From NCBI GenBank assembly GCA_025358395.1, contig JANYJT010000255.1:1-12644 (forward strand): 12,644 nt of DNA, in the 5' to 3' direction. The notes under the pieces are model-generated. The model saw only the letters and a program-made list of their open reading frames with translations. It was not told the DNA's origin and ran no database searches. Made by a program: the position numbers and the translations under genes. The DNA comes from Bacteroidia bacterium (GTDB lineage Bacteria; Bacteroidota; Bacteroidia; Bacteroidales; Prolixibacteraceae). Position 1 is the stretch's first letter. The number at the start of each line of letters is the position of its first letter. Below, piece after piece: positions 1 to 6,657 of the stretch.

Positions 1-43
1 TTATCACTTCAGTCAGCTTTATCACTTCAGTCAGCTTAATCAT
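1..43 (-). CDS. Possible 5' end of the next gene of the type I restriction operon, cut by the window edge
   Basis: An ATG at 43-41 opens a frame that stays open to position 1 (14 full codons, MIKLTEVIKLTEVI). It lies 15 bp after the hsdS stop and in the same frame as hsdS. In type I loci the gene after hsdS is often hsdR, and many HsdR proteins begin with a short stretch ending in a T-E pair before the helical N-terminus; this is only a weak resemblance recalled from the family. The whole visible stretch is made of an 18-bp repeat, so it could equally be a non-coding repeat array that happens to lack stops. No Shine-Dalgarno site is seen. Too little is visible to name a product. Confidence 0.35.
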   Translation of the reverse strand, partial: MIKLTEVIKLTEVI

Positions 44-52
44 ATCAATCAG
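1..52 (-). repeat. 18-bp tandem repeat behind hsdS, about 2.9 copies
   Basis: Read on the minus strand, units start at 52, 34 and 16. The second and third (34-17 and 16-1) are identical over the 16 bases visible, and the first (52-35) matches the second at 14 of 18 positions. The unit is CTGACTGAAGTGATAAAG. Its length is a multiple of three, so copy-number change would keep the frame; in the hsdS frame the units read LIDMIK, LTEVIK, LTEVI. The array may continue beyond the window edge. Confidence 0.8.
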
Positions 53-58
53 GTTCAA

Positions 59-1276
59 TCAGCGGTTCAGACATTTGAACTCCAGCAATCTCCCCCGGTA
101 ATATTCGTATTGCTTGCGGCGCGCCTCGATCTCGGCGGGCAGGCCCACAGAAATATCGTTTACTAATTTATCGAATTTATCCAGAATGGCGACAATCCGG
201 TTTTGCTCGGAGAGAGGGGGGATGGGGATTGAATAATTTTTGACCTTTTGTCCATTTATGTTTGACTGAGAACCTTCCCCTAATGCTTTCAAGTTCTTGT
301 ATTCATTGCAGAGCCAATAAAATACATATTTATAATTTGCTTGTTCTTCATCAATTTCTAAATTACAGCAAGCTTGATTTGTGCATAGTGGAATTTTATT
401 GATTGCAACCTTTGCGGCAGTGGCACCATACATTGCAACAATTACACAATTTGAGGGAATTAATTTTGCTGAAGAATTTTTTAATCCTTCTTTTGTTATT
501 TTTATGCTAGTGTCATATATATCAATCCAATCAACCTCTTGCGTTCTTAGCCAAGGAATATCGCCACCATAATAATCTGTTCTTGAAGTATAAGGAGTAC
601 CACCAGAAAAAATATTCAAGCAGACATTCTGAATAATCTTCCACTCCACCTCTTTCCCCTCAAAATTCAGCAATTCGTTGCGGTAATATTCATATTGGGC
701 GCGGCGCGCCTGGAGCTCCGCCTGGAGCTCCGCCTGGAGCTGGGTAAACTTATCGAGAATATTGACAATTTCTTGTTGGATAGCAATTGGAGGAATGGGA
801 ATGATTACTTTAGCCAAATCTTTAGCAGAAACATCAATTACCTTAGTGCCTTTAGCCAATTTCTTTTTTTGTACGAAAAACATTTCGGTTTGAAAGTAAT
901 AAGCTAAGTATTTTGGATTTTCATTGTGCTTGAATATAGAAGCATGACCACCAGTTACAATTTCATCTTCTCCAAGCCAAACAACTGTTTTACAGACATC
1001 CTCAATATTTTCACTGGTGTTTGTTATTATTAAATCGTTCTTTTGAACTTTCTGTAATTTCTTTGCGGATTCTTGTGATACAAATGATTTTGTTTTATCT
1101 GTAAATATCCCATAATAGGTATAAATCTGACCATAATGAATGCAACCGATTCCGCTTTCAGTAAAGTCACTTTTTGGCATCCCATTTCCTCTGACAAAAT
1201 ATCCAACTTCCCCCAATTCCTTCCACTCCACCCCATCCGGGCAAAGCTGTTGTAAAAGTTGTTCTATTTTATTCAT
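59..1276 (-). CDS. hsdS: HsdS, type I restriction-modification specificity subunit (EcoR124/type IC-like)
   Basis: DNA-sequence recognition subunit that, with two HsdM subunits, forms the methyltransferase and, with HsdR, the restriction complex. The 405 residues have the usual two-half plan: target recognition domain 1 (about 18-158), central conserved region (about 160-208), domain 2 (about 210-350, with the S-G-G-T-P start common in these domains at 224-228), and a C-terminal conserved region (351-402). The two conserved regions repeat each other: P-I-P-P then ILDKF at 160-177 and 351-368, and the QYEYYR motif with ELLNF or RLLEF near 194-205 and 389-400. Residues 181-188 are a tandem QAEL, the counterpart of the TAEL repeats of EcoR124I/II. 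The start ATG overlaps the stop of the RhuM-family gene by 4 bp (ATGA), with a purine-rich AAAGGAAAG upstream. Both domains look complete, with no frameshift. The recognition sequence cannot be read from the protein by eye. Confidence 0.96.
   Translation of the reverse strand: MNKIEQLLQQLCPDGVEWKELGEVGYFVRGNGMPKSDFTESGIGCIHYGQIYTYYGIFTDKTKSFVSQESAKKLQKVQKNDLIITNTSENIEDVCKTVVWLGEDEIVTGGHASIFKHNENPKYLAYYFQTEMFFVQKKKLAKGTKVIDVSAKDLAKVIIPIPPIAIQQEIVNILDKFTQLQAELQAELQARRAQYEYYRNELLNFEGKEVEWKIIQNVCLNIFSGGTPYTSRTDYYGGDIPWLRTQEVDWIDIYDTSIKITKEGLKNSSAKLIPSNCVIVAMYGATAAKVAINKIPLCTNQACCNLEIDEEQANYKYVFYWLCNEYKNLKALGEGSQSNINGQKVKNYSIPIPPLSEQNRIVAILDKFDKLVNDISVGLPAEIEARRKQYEYYRGRLLEFKCLNR
96..125 (-). repeat. 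Direct repeat, C-terminal copy, within hsdS
   Basis: This 30-bp stretch matches 681-710 at 26 of 30 positions. Both end in the 8-bp GGCGCGCC and encode the QYEYYR part of the two conserved regions. The copies are 585 bp (195 codons) apart, one specificity half. Such repeats are known sites for exchange of recognition domains between hsdS genes. Confidence 0.85.
681..710 (-). repeat. Direct repeat, central copy, within hsdS
   Basis: Partner of the repeat at 96-125 (26 of 30 identical, including GGCGCGCC at 703-710). It encodes the central QYEYYR segment and abuts the 12-bp tandem repeat that encodes QAEL. The GC-rich conserved segments stand out against the AT-rich recognition domains on both sides. 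Confidence 0.85.
708..741 (-). repeat. 12-bp tandem repeat encoding the QAEL spacer of HsdS, about 2.8 copies
   Basis: The plus-strand unit GCCTGGAGCTCC occurs perfectly at 708-719 and 720-731, and again as 10 of 12 bases from 732. In frame on the minus strand it gives LQAELQAELQA. In EcoR124I versus EcoR124II, two or three copies of the matching TAEL unit change the non-specific spacer of the target by one base pair (established for that system). Two full QAEL copies here resemble the EcoR124I state. A perfect 12-bp repeat is prone to slippage in whole-codon steps. Confidence 0.9.
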
Positions 1277-2286
1277 TTATTCTTTCCTTTCTTGCCAAAC
1301 TTTTTCTGTAAGGATTTAATGTTCTCCAGGTAGTCTTTTTCGACTGGCGAAAGCGTTTTAACCCGGTATTTTTTAAACTCGGCTTTGGCTTTTTCAATGG
1401 CTTGCTCGTGGCTTACTGCACCAGCGTTCAGCAATATTTTTTCGCCTGTTGCCGAGAGAATACTGTCTAACTGCTTTATGTAACCGGTCATGAACATGGG
1501 CTTGCGTTTCATTGCTTGTATTTCGGCAAAGTCGAAATATCCTGATACCAAATTGTTAAGTATTTTCAACTCTTCAGCATTCAGATAATTTTTGGCAACA
1601 GTAATGTCTTTAGAAGTGGGTTGTTTACCCGTAAAAACAGTAAGGCCCATGAACGGTTTTTCGCTGTCGGCACGCTGATAAATGACTTCGGCAGCGGTAT
1701 TCCCATGAGCTGCATAATGAAGTTTATTTTGTACTATTTTAAAGTACTCAACCGATTCGGGAGTATTGGGGTCATAATCCACGCTGGTGGCATACAAATC
1801 GAGTACCTGCCGATACAAGACCTTTTCGGACGAACGAATGTCGCGGATTCGGTTGAGCAACTCGTACCAATAACCTCCTCCGCCCATTTGTTTAAGGCGT
1901 TCATCGTCCATCGTAAACCCTTTAACAATATATTCTTTTAAGCGTTCAGTAGCCCAGATACGAAATTTTGTGGCAATGTGCGATTTAATACGGTAACCAA
2001 CGGATATAATAGCATCAAGGTTGTAGAGTTTTTGTTTTCGTTCAACCCTTCTGGAGCCTTCGTTTTGAACTTGTAAGAAATCCTTACAAGTTGAATCCTC
2101 CATTAATTCACCTTCATCAAAAATATTTTTTAAGTGGATGGTGATATTTTGTGGGGTTGTTTGGAACAGTTCGGCCATCATTTTTTGTGTAAGCCAAACA
2201 TTTTCATTTTCGAGCCGAACTTCAATTTTAGTAGTTCCATTTTCTGCCTGATAAAGGATTATTTCTCCTTTTTGTTCTTCTTTCAT
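1273..2286 (-). CDS. rhuM: RhuM-family protein (COG3943-like) lying between hsdM and hsdS
   Basis: A 337-residue soluble protein of the Virulence_RhuM family, named after a Salmonella pathogenicity-island gene; the biochemical function is not established. An N-terminal helix-turn-helix-like segment lies at about 31-61 (WLTQKMMAELF followed by TTPQNITIHLKNIF). It is followed by the family signatures YNLDAIISVGYR (88-99), FRIWATERLKEYIVKGF (108-124) and DDERLK (127-132). A charged, helical C-terminal half ends in a lysine-rich tail. The start ATG overlaps the hsdM stop (ATGA) behind a consensus Shine-Dalgarno site, and its stop overlaps the hsdS start, so it is translationally coupled inside the restriction operon. 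RhuM genes are often seen as passengers in type I loci. A role as regulator, as toxin-like guard or as accessory to restriction is inference. No transmembrane segment or signal peptide is seen. The family call is firm, the role unknown. Confidence 0.92.
   Translation of the reverse strand: MKEEQKGEIILYQAENGTTKIEVRLENENVWLTQKMMAELFQTTPQNITIHLKNIFDEGELMEDSTCKDFLQVQNEGSRRVERKQKLYNLDAIISVGYRIKSHIATKFRIWATERLKEYIVKGFTMDDERLKQMGGGGYWYELLNRIRDIRSSEKVLYRQVLDLYATSVDYDPNTPESVEYFKIVQNKLHYAAHGNTAAEVIYQRADSEKPFMGLTVFTGKQPTSKDITVAKNYLNAEELKILNNLVSGYFDFAEIQAMKRKPMFMTGYIKQLDSILSATGEKILLNAGAVSHEQAIEKAKAEFKKYRVKTLSPVEKDYLENIKSLQKKFGKKGKNK
2068..2092. repeat. Perfect 10-bp inverted repeat inside the RhuM-family gene
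   Basis: Arms AACTTGTAAG (2068-2077) and CTTACAAGTT (2083-2092) flank a 5-base loop. They overlap the codons for residues around 66-72 (TCKDFLQ). A stem this long in coding DNA could form an mRNA hairpin or be a protein-binding site. No T-run follows on the coding strand, so it is not an intrinsic terminator. Confidence 0.75.
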
Positions 2287-3845
2287 ATTGTACCTCCTTC
2301 CAAATCGGCTACAATCTCATCGATCGCGGTACGCAGCTTATTTTGCCGGATCACGATCTCCGCGATATGCGCGTTAAGCTGGAGGATATCGACTTCCACG
2401 GAAGTGTTTTCCTGTTCTACATAACTACTTACGGCAATGTTGTAATCATTTTCGCCAATATCGCTGTTAAGTACAAATTTTGCAAAGTGTTCAATGTCCT
2501 TACGTTCGATAAAAGCGTTCAGTATCCGTCTTCTGTTGGCTTCGGATAACTTATTTTTGCTGCCACCGCGCACAAATTCGGCGGAGGCATCAATAAATAG
2601 CGTCGCATTGTCATTTTTACTCTTTTTAAGGACAATGATGCAGGTTGCTATGGTTGTACCAAAAAACAGATCGGGTGGCAACTGAATTACTGTATCTATG
2701 TAATTATTGTCAATCAGGTATTTACGTATTTTTTGTTCAGCGCCGCTTCGGTAAAGCACCCCGGGGAATTCAACGATGGCGGCCGTGCCGGAGGTAGAAA
2801 GCCAGCTTAACATGTGCATGGTAAAGGCAAGATCGGCTTTGGACTTTGGAGCCAGCACTCCGGCAGGAGAAAAGCGGGGGTCATTGATCAAAAGCGGATT
2901 GGCATCGCCATCCCATTTGATCGAGTACGGTGGATTGGAAACGATGCAATCAAAAGGCTCGTCGTCCCAGTGTTTGGGATCCGTCAGGGTATCGCCATGC
3001 GCAATATCGAATTTTTCATAATTGATATCGTGCAGAAACATGTTGATCCGGCACAGGTTGTAGGTGGTAATATTGATTTCCTGTCCGAAAAATCCTTGCC
3101 TGACATTTTCTTTCCCCAAAACTTTGGCAAACTTCAATAGCATCGAACCGGAGCCACAAGCCGGGTCATACACCTTATTGACCTGTTTTTTGCCTACTAC
3201 CGTGATTTCAGCAAGCAGTTCGGAAACCTCCTGCGGAGTGAAAAATTCTCCTCCCGATTTACCGGCATTGCTGGCGTACATGGTCATCAGAAACTCATAA
3301 GCATCGCCAAAAAGATCATTGGTGTTATCCTGATAATCGCCCAGCTTGAGGTCGCCAATGGCCTCTACTATTTTTGTAAGTAACTCATTGCGCCTGGTAA
3401 CTGTACCACCCAATTTGTTGCTGTTGACATCAATGTCGTCAAACAAACCTCGCAAATCATCTTCACTGTCAGTACCTTTGGCCGAATTTTCGATATTCTT
3501 AAAAACATTGCTCAGTGTTTCATTGAGATTGGCATTGTTTTTGGCCTTAATCTTCACATTATTAAATAATTCCGATGGCAATATATAGAAGCCCTTTTCT
3601 TTTACCGTGTCGGCTCTCCCAAATTCGGCATCTGCATCGGATATGTTGGAATAGTCGAAATTGCTGTCGCCGGTACGCTGCTCCTCTTTGTTGATGTAGG
3701 AGGTCAGGTTTTCGGAGATAAACCGGTAGAACAACATTCCTAAAACATACGATTTAAAATCCCACCCATCGACACTGCCACGTAAGTCGTTGGCTATTAG
3801 CCATATTGTGCGGTGTAGTTCTTCCCTTTCCTGTTCTTTGGTCAT
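2283..3845 (-). CDS. hsdM: HsdM, type I N6-adenine DNA methyltransferase subunit
   Basis: Transfers methyl groups from S-adenosylmethionine to adenine N6 in the sites chosen by HsdS. With the ATG start at 3845 the protein has 520 residues. An N-terminal helical HsdM domain (about 8-165, with ELHRTIWLIANDLRGSVDGWDFK) precedes the GGEFFTPQEV segment (198-207). The cofactor-binding motif I DPACGSGS is at 227-234 and the catalytic NPPYS motif IV at 304-308. The catalytic signature is intact. The open frame extends 15 codons upstream to a TTG at 3890, but the family N-terminus aligns with M-T-K-E-Q-E-R-E-E-L-H, so ATG 3845 is preferred. The 81 bp up to the isomerase gene (3846-3926) show no convincing promoter or terminator. 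The stop overlaps the next gene by ATGA. The closest remembered relatives are EcoR124-type (type IC) subunits. hsdR is not upstream. Confidence 0.96.
   Translation of the reverse strand: MTKEQEREELHRTIWLIANDLRGSVDGWDFKSYVLGMLFYRFISENLTSYINKEEQRTGDSNFDYSNISDADAEFGRADTVKEKGFYILPSELFNNVKIKAKNNANLNETLSNVFKNIENSAKGTDSEDDLRGLFDDIDVNSNKLGGTVTRRNELLTKIVEAIGDLKLGDYQDNTNDLFGDAYEFLMTMYASNAGKSGGEFFTPQEVSELLAEITVVGKKQVNKVYDPACGSGSMLLKFAKVLGKENVRQGFFGQEINITTYNLCRINMFLHDINYEKFDIAHGDTLTDPKHWDDEPFDCIVSNPPYSIKWDGDANPLLINDPRFSPAGVLAPKSKADLAFTMHMLSWLSTSGTAAIVEFPGVLYRSGAEQKIRKYLIDNNYIDTVIQLPPDLFFGTTIATCIIVLKKSKNDNATLFIDASAEFVRGGSKNKLSEANRRRILNAFIERKDIEHFAKFVLNSDIGENDYNIAVSSYVEQENTSVEVDILQLNAHIAEIVIRQNKLRTAIDEIVADLEGGTI
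2292..2299 (-). promoter_or_regulatory. Consensus Shine-Dalgarno site for the RhuM-family gene, embedded in the end of hsdM
   Basis: The minus strand reads AAGGAGGT, then 5 bases, then the ATG at 2286-2284. It is formed by the last hsdM codons (L-E-G-G-T-I). Strong Shine-Dalgarno sites are uncommon in Bacteroidota, and the other genes here have purine- or A-rich leaders. This suggests deliberate re-initiation at the hsdM stop and supports the start chosen for the RhuM-family gene. Confidence 0.7.
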
Positions 3846-3926
3846 TCTCGCTTCTTCAAATATTTTTACAATTGCATCTTTCCTTTTCAATTCTGCTATA
3901 GACTTTATGTAAAATTCTATTAAGAC

Positions 3927-4898
3927 TTACAATTTAAACTCTACATCTTTGGCAATCTTCAATTTTTTTATCATTTCCGAAACCAATGAATAGGGATCAT
4001 ATGTCTTGCTTTTGCCAACCAAAGTTTCAACGGGAAGATATCCCCGGTAGCCACTGTTTTTAAGTATTTTCATGAGCCGGTTCATGTCAATTTTTATCGG
4101 ACTACCAACTTCAAATACACTCTCTTTGACCTGCCAGTTGCAGGCATAAGGAATGACAGAGGCAATGTCGCTATATGGATCAGCAACTTTGTAATTACCG
4201 GTATCCACGATTAATCCAGCCCATTTGGAATCTACTGCTTTCCAGATTTTGATGTGCTGCTCAGCTGTTTTTATCATGTCTCCATGATTTTGAATTCCAA
4301 TGATTACCCCGTGCTTTTCTCCGAAAGCCGCACATTCCTTGAAACATTTGACCATCCAGCCGGCTACTTCATCCCATTTGTCTTCATATCCTTTTGGAAC
4401 CTCGCCTGCAAAAAGCCTGATTACAGGTGCCCCAAGTTTTTCTGCAACGATGATCCATTGTTTTGCTCTTTCCACATCAGCAGCCCGAACGGTTGGATCA
4501 GGTGAAGCAAAATTATTTCGAATTCCTGTCCCACTGATATCAATGCCTAATTTGAATGCTTTTCTTTTCAATTCATAGATATATTCATCAGAAGGTACAT
4601 CCGGATATCCCGGAAAATAATATCCGGTAAGATCCACTGCATCAATATTTTGGGTTGCGCACCAATCCAGTAGCTCAGGCAATGTGAGCGTAGGTTTGTT
4701 ATCCTTCTGTCCTTTACCAGTCAGCACATCGTTGAAGGAATAAGCATTTAATGCCAGTTTAATGTTTGTTTGGATACTTAGGCTTTTTTCGCTTTGAGCC
4801 TGCAAAAATAAAGGAGAGAGACATACTGAAATTAATGATACCAACAGAAATGTATTTAGACTTCTCTTTGAAAGTACAAATAGGGTATTTTGTGACAT
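3927..4898 (-). CDS. Exported sugar phosphate isomerase/epimerase-like TIM-barrel protein
   Basis: Member of the xylose isomerase-like TIM barrel superfamily (AP endonuclease family 2 fold, PF01261). With the start at ATG 4898 it has 323 residues. It begins with a Sec signal peptide (positively charged start, hydrophobic stretch about 13-30, likely cut after A34 in LQAQS), so it acts outside the cytoplasm. Barrel markers, in this numbering, are ALNAYSF (49-55), DAVDLTGYYFPGYP (96-109), the GIQNHGD strand (201-207), IVDTGNY (230-236) and PVETLVG (289-295). The likely metal or catalytic positions are H205, D232 and E291. Where many relatives have a glutamate before the N-H pair, this protein has Q203. 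A longer frame starting at GTG 5006 would overlap the upstream gene by 83 bp and hide the signal peptide, so I reject it. It lies 25 bp behind the PD40 gene and is probably co-transcribed. The substrate is unknown. Confidence 0.88.
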   Translation of the reverse strand: MSQNTLFVLSKRSLNTFLLVSLISVCLSPLFLQAQSEKSLSIQTNIKLALNAYSFNDVLTGKGQKDNKPTLTLPELLDWCATQNIDAVDLTGYYFPGYPDVPSDEYIYELKRKAFKLGIDISGTGIRNNFASPDPTVRAADVERAKQWIIVAEKLGAPVIRLFAGEVPKGYEDKWDEVAGWMVKCFKECAAFGEKHGVIIGIQNHGDMIKTAEQHIKIWKAVDSKWAGLIVDTGNYKVADPYSDIASVIPYACNWQVKESVFEVGSPIKIDMNRLMKILKNSGYRGYLPVETLVGKSKTYDPYSLVSEMIKKLKIAKDVEFKL

Positions 4899-4923
4899 GA
4901 TTTTGCTGTTTTGAATGTTTAAA

Positions 4924-6441
4924 TTAATTGAAGTTCCCATTGCTGACAAACGCGATCTTTTTACTATCGGGCGACCAACCGGGTACATTGATCGTTCCTT
5001 GTCCACCGTAGAGATAACCGATTGTTCTCACGGTACCGCCTTCGGTTGGCATGATCCGCAAATAAACACGCTGATAAAATGGATGATTATCTGCAGGTAC
5101 CTCCTTGGGAAAAGTGATGAATACCAACCATTTGTTATCCGGTGATACATGAGGAAACCAGTTGTTCAAATCGTCGAATGTAAGTTGTGTCTGATTTTTG
5201 CCATCAGGCTCCATCCGCCAAACCTGCATTCTTCCAGTTCTGGTAGAACAGAAATAGATGTACTTCCCATCCGGTGAATATTCTGATCCATCATCCAATC
5301 CTTTGGCGTTAGTTAGCTGGATCTCCTTCCCTCCGTCTTTGGAGATTTTATAAATGTCAAAATCACCATTTCGCTCACCGGTATAAAGCAAATACTGACT
5401 ATCCGGCGACCAGCCGTGAAAATAGGATGGGCTCTTATCGGTAATCCGTTTCGGGACTCCCCCCGTTACCGGAACTGTGTAAACAACAGACTGGCCTTTT
5501 GATTCTTCCGGCGAATGACTAATACCGATCTGCTTACCGTCGAAAGTTAAGACATGATCATTGTTGTTTTTATCAGCAAAATCAGTATTCAGAACAGATG
5601 AAGTACGTGTAGCCAGATCAAAATTGTACAGTTTCCCGCCTGAATTATAAATCAGGGTTTTGCCGTCAGGAGTCCAGTTTGGAGCTTGCAAGGAGACAGG
5701 AGAACTTGCAACTACCTCACGATGGCCAGTAGAAACATCCATGATCTCTAACAGACTTCCGAGGTAACTTCTGTATTGAACCAAATTATCAGGGGCAGGA
5801 TTGTAGGCAAATGTGTTGCTGAATTCGACCTCTTCAGAAAATTTATTGTTGTGAGAACAAACAAACAATCCAGTTAATAGATCAGACCCAAGATCCAAAC
5901 TATCAATACTTTGTACTTGATATACCTCACCAAATTTTGCAACCGACATGGTATAGGTGGTTCCTTTCTTTTCCAACTGCAAGACATCAGGTCCGGTAAT
6001 TGTGAATTTTATCTCTCTCATGGTTTCGCCGGGTTTATTACGATATTGCAATGAAGTCAGACCATCGCCATGAATTGTGCAAGCAACAACAGGGGAATTT
6101 GGGGCACTTGAACTCCTGACCATAAGACCTGCTTTTCGGTGCAATTCGTGGCCTTGTCCGATGAAGCGGATTCGGGTCTGCAAAATGAAATCACCTCCCA
6201 TCCTTTTGGAAAGAAATGAAAAGCTGTCTGTTCCAAACCATATATTTGATCCGGAACCCTTGATTAGATAAGTTTGCAAAGGCTCGCTAAAGCTTGCAGT
6301 TCCGGGTATCTCAGGAGATCCGATATCCGAAAAATTATCAAATATACCGACTCTGGATCCCGGTATTTGGGCAGTCAGATAGGCAGAATTCAAATTGAAT
6401 AGAATTACAAAAGCTCCAAGCATCACACATTTTGATCTCAT
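4924..6441 (-). CDS. Exported PD40/TolB-like beta-propeller protein with a DUF1349-like N-terminal domain
   Basis: 505 residues beginning with a Sec signal peptide (hydrophobic about 6-21, likely cut near A24-Q25). Residues about 30-215 resemble the DUF1349 beta-sandwich (concanavalin/LamG-like): GGDFILQTRIRF (82-93) and the hallmark RKAGLMVRSS (102-111). Residues about 230-505 hold six propeller blades, each with a W/S-P-D-G/S-K type turn: NWTPDGK (255-261), TFDGKQ (299-304), GWSPDSQ (343-349), EYSPDGK (387-393), HVSPDNK (431-437) and GWSPDSK (488-494). Such proteins are often annotated as TolB-like or biopolymer-transport proteins, but no Tol-Pal partners are present. Binding of a glycan or other polymer in the periplasm is the best inference. 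It is the first gene of a pair with the isomerase-like protein. The 216 bp upstream contain no consensus Bacteroidota -7 element. Confidence 0.87.
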   Translation of the reverse strand: MRSKCVMLGAFVILFNLNSAYLTAQIPGSRVGIFDNFSDIGSPEIPGTASFSEPLQTYLIKGSGSNIWFGTDSFSFLSKRMGGDFILQTRIRFIGQGHELHRKAGLMVRSSSAPNSPVVACTIHGDGLTSLQYRNKPGETMREIKFTITGPDVLQLEKKGTTYTMSVAKFGEVYQVQSIDSLDLGSDLLTGLFVCSHNNKFSEEVEFSNTFAYNPAPDNLVQYRSYLGSLLEIMDVSTGHREVVASSPVSLQAPNWTPDGKTLIYNSGGKLYNFDLATRTSSVLNTDFADKNNNDHVLTFDGKQIGISHSPEESKGQSVVYTVPVTGGVPKRITDKSPSYFHGWSPDSQYLLYTGERNGDFDIYKISKDGGKEIQLTNAKGLDDGSEYSPDGKYIYFCSTRTGRMQVWRMEPDGKNQTQLTFDDLNNWFPHVSPDNKWLVFITFPKEVPADNHPFYQRVYLRIMPTEGGTVRTIGYLYGGQGTINVPGWSPDSKKIAFVSNGNFN

Positions 6442-6619
6442 AGATTGTGTCTATTTTATTGGGTTTTTAATAATAATTGTTCTTATTTATCTTAAAATCG
6501 GGTTAGCCCATAAACGTGATCATTTAATATCTTCATGTTTTGTATCAGCGGCTGATAAGGAACACAGGAACTGTTGACTATGCCTTTTGGTACATTCCAT
6601 CCGGCTCCTGTTCCATTGA

Positions 6620-6633
6620 ATCCATGCATGGAT
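6620..6633. repeat. 14-bp perfect palindrome in the gap before the PD40 gene
   Basis: ATCCATGCATGGAT is its own reverse complement, with no loop. It overlaps a second small palindrome (GGATAAATATCC, 6630-6641), and a 15-base near-palindrome lies at 6543-6557. None is followed by a T-run, so they fit operators better than terminators. The remaining gap (6442-6657) shows nothing else I can support. Confidence 0.45.
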
Positions 6634-6657
6634 AAATATCCCAGGCATGAAAATTAG

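Noticed and set aside
1..52. CRISPR-like array at the left edge
   Set aside because: The units are directly tandem without spacers and partly degenerate; no cas genes are present.
695..907. Plus-strand open frame of 70 codons across the hsdS spacer
   Set aside because: Its leucine/arginine/glutamate repeat is the antisense reading of the QAEL-encoding 12-bp repeat in hsdS. It has no family features.
1621..1941. Plus-strand open frame of 106 codons opposite the RhuM-family gene
   Set aside because: Antisense shadow of a gene with clear family motifs; no independent evidence of coding.
3846..3926. Possible promoter of the restriction operon
   Set aside because: The nearest match to TAnnTTTG (AATATTTG) has a mismatch and sits only about ten bases from the hsdM ATG, too close for a normal leader. 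No TTG at suitable spacing was convincing.
6543..6557. Possible intrinsic terminator after the small membrane protein
   Set aside because: The near-palindrome has a stem of only 6-7 bp and is not followed by a T-run on either strand.
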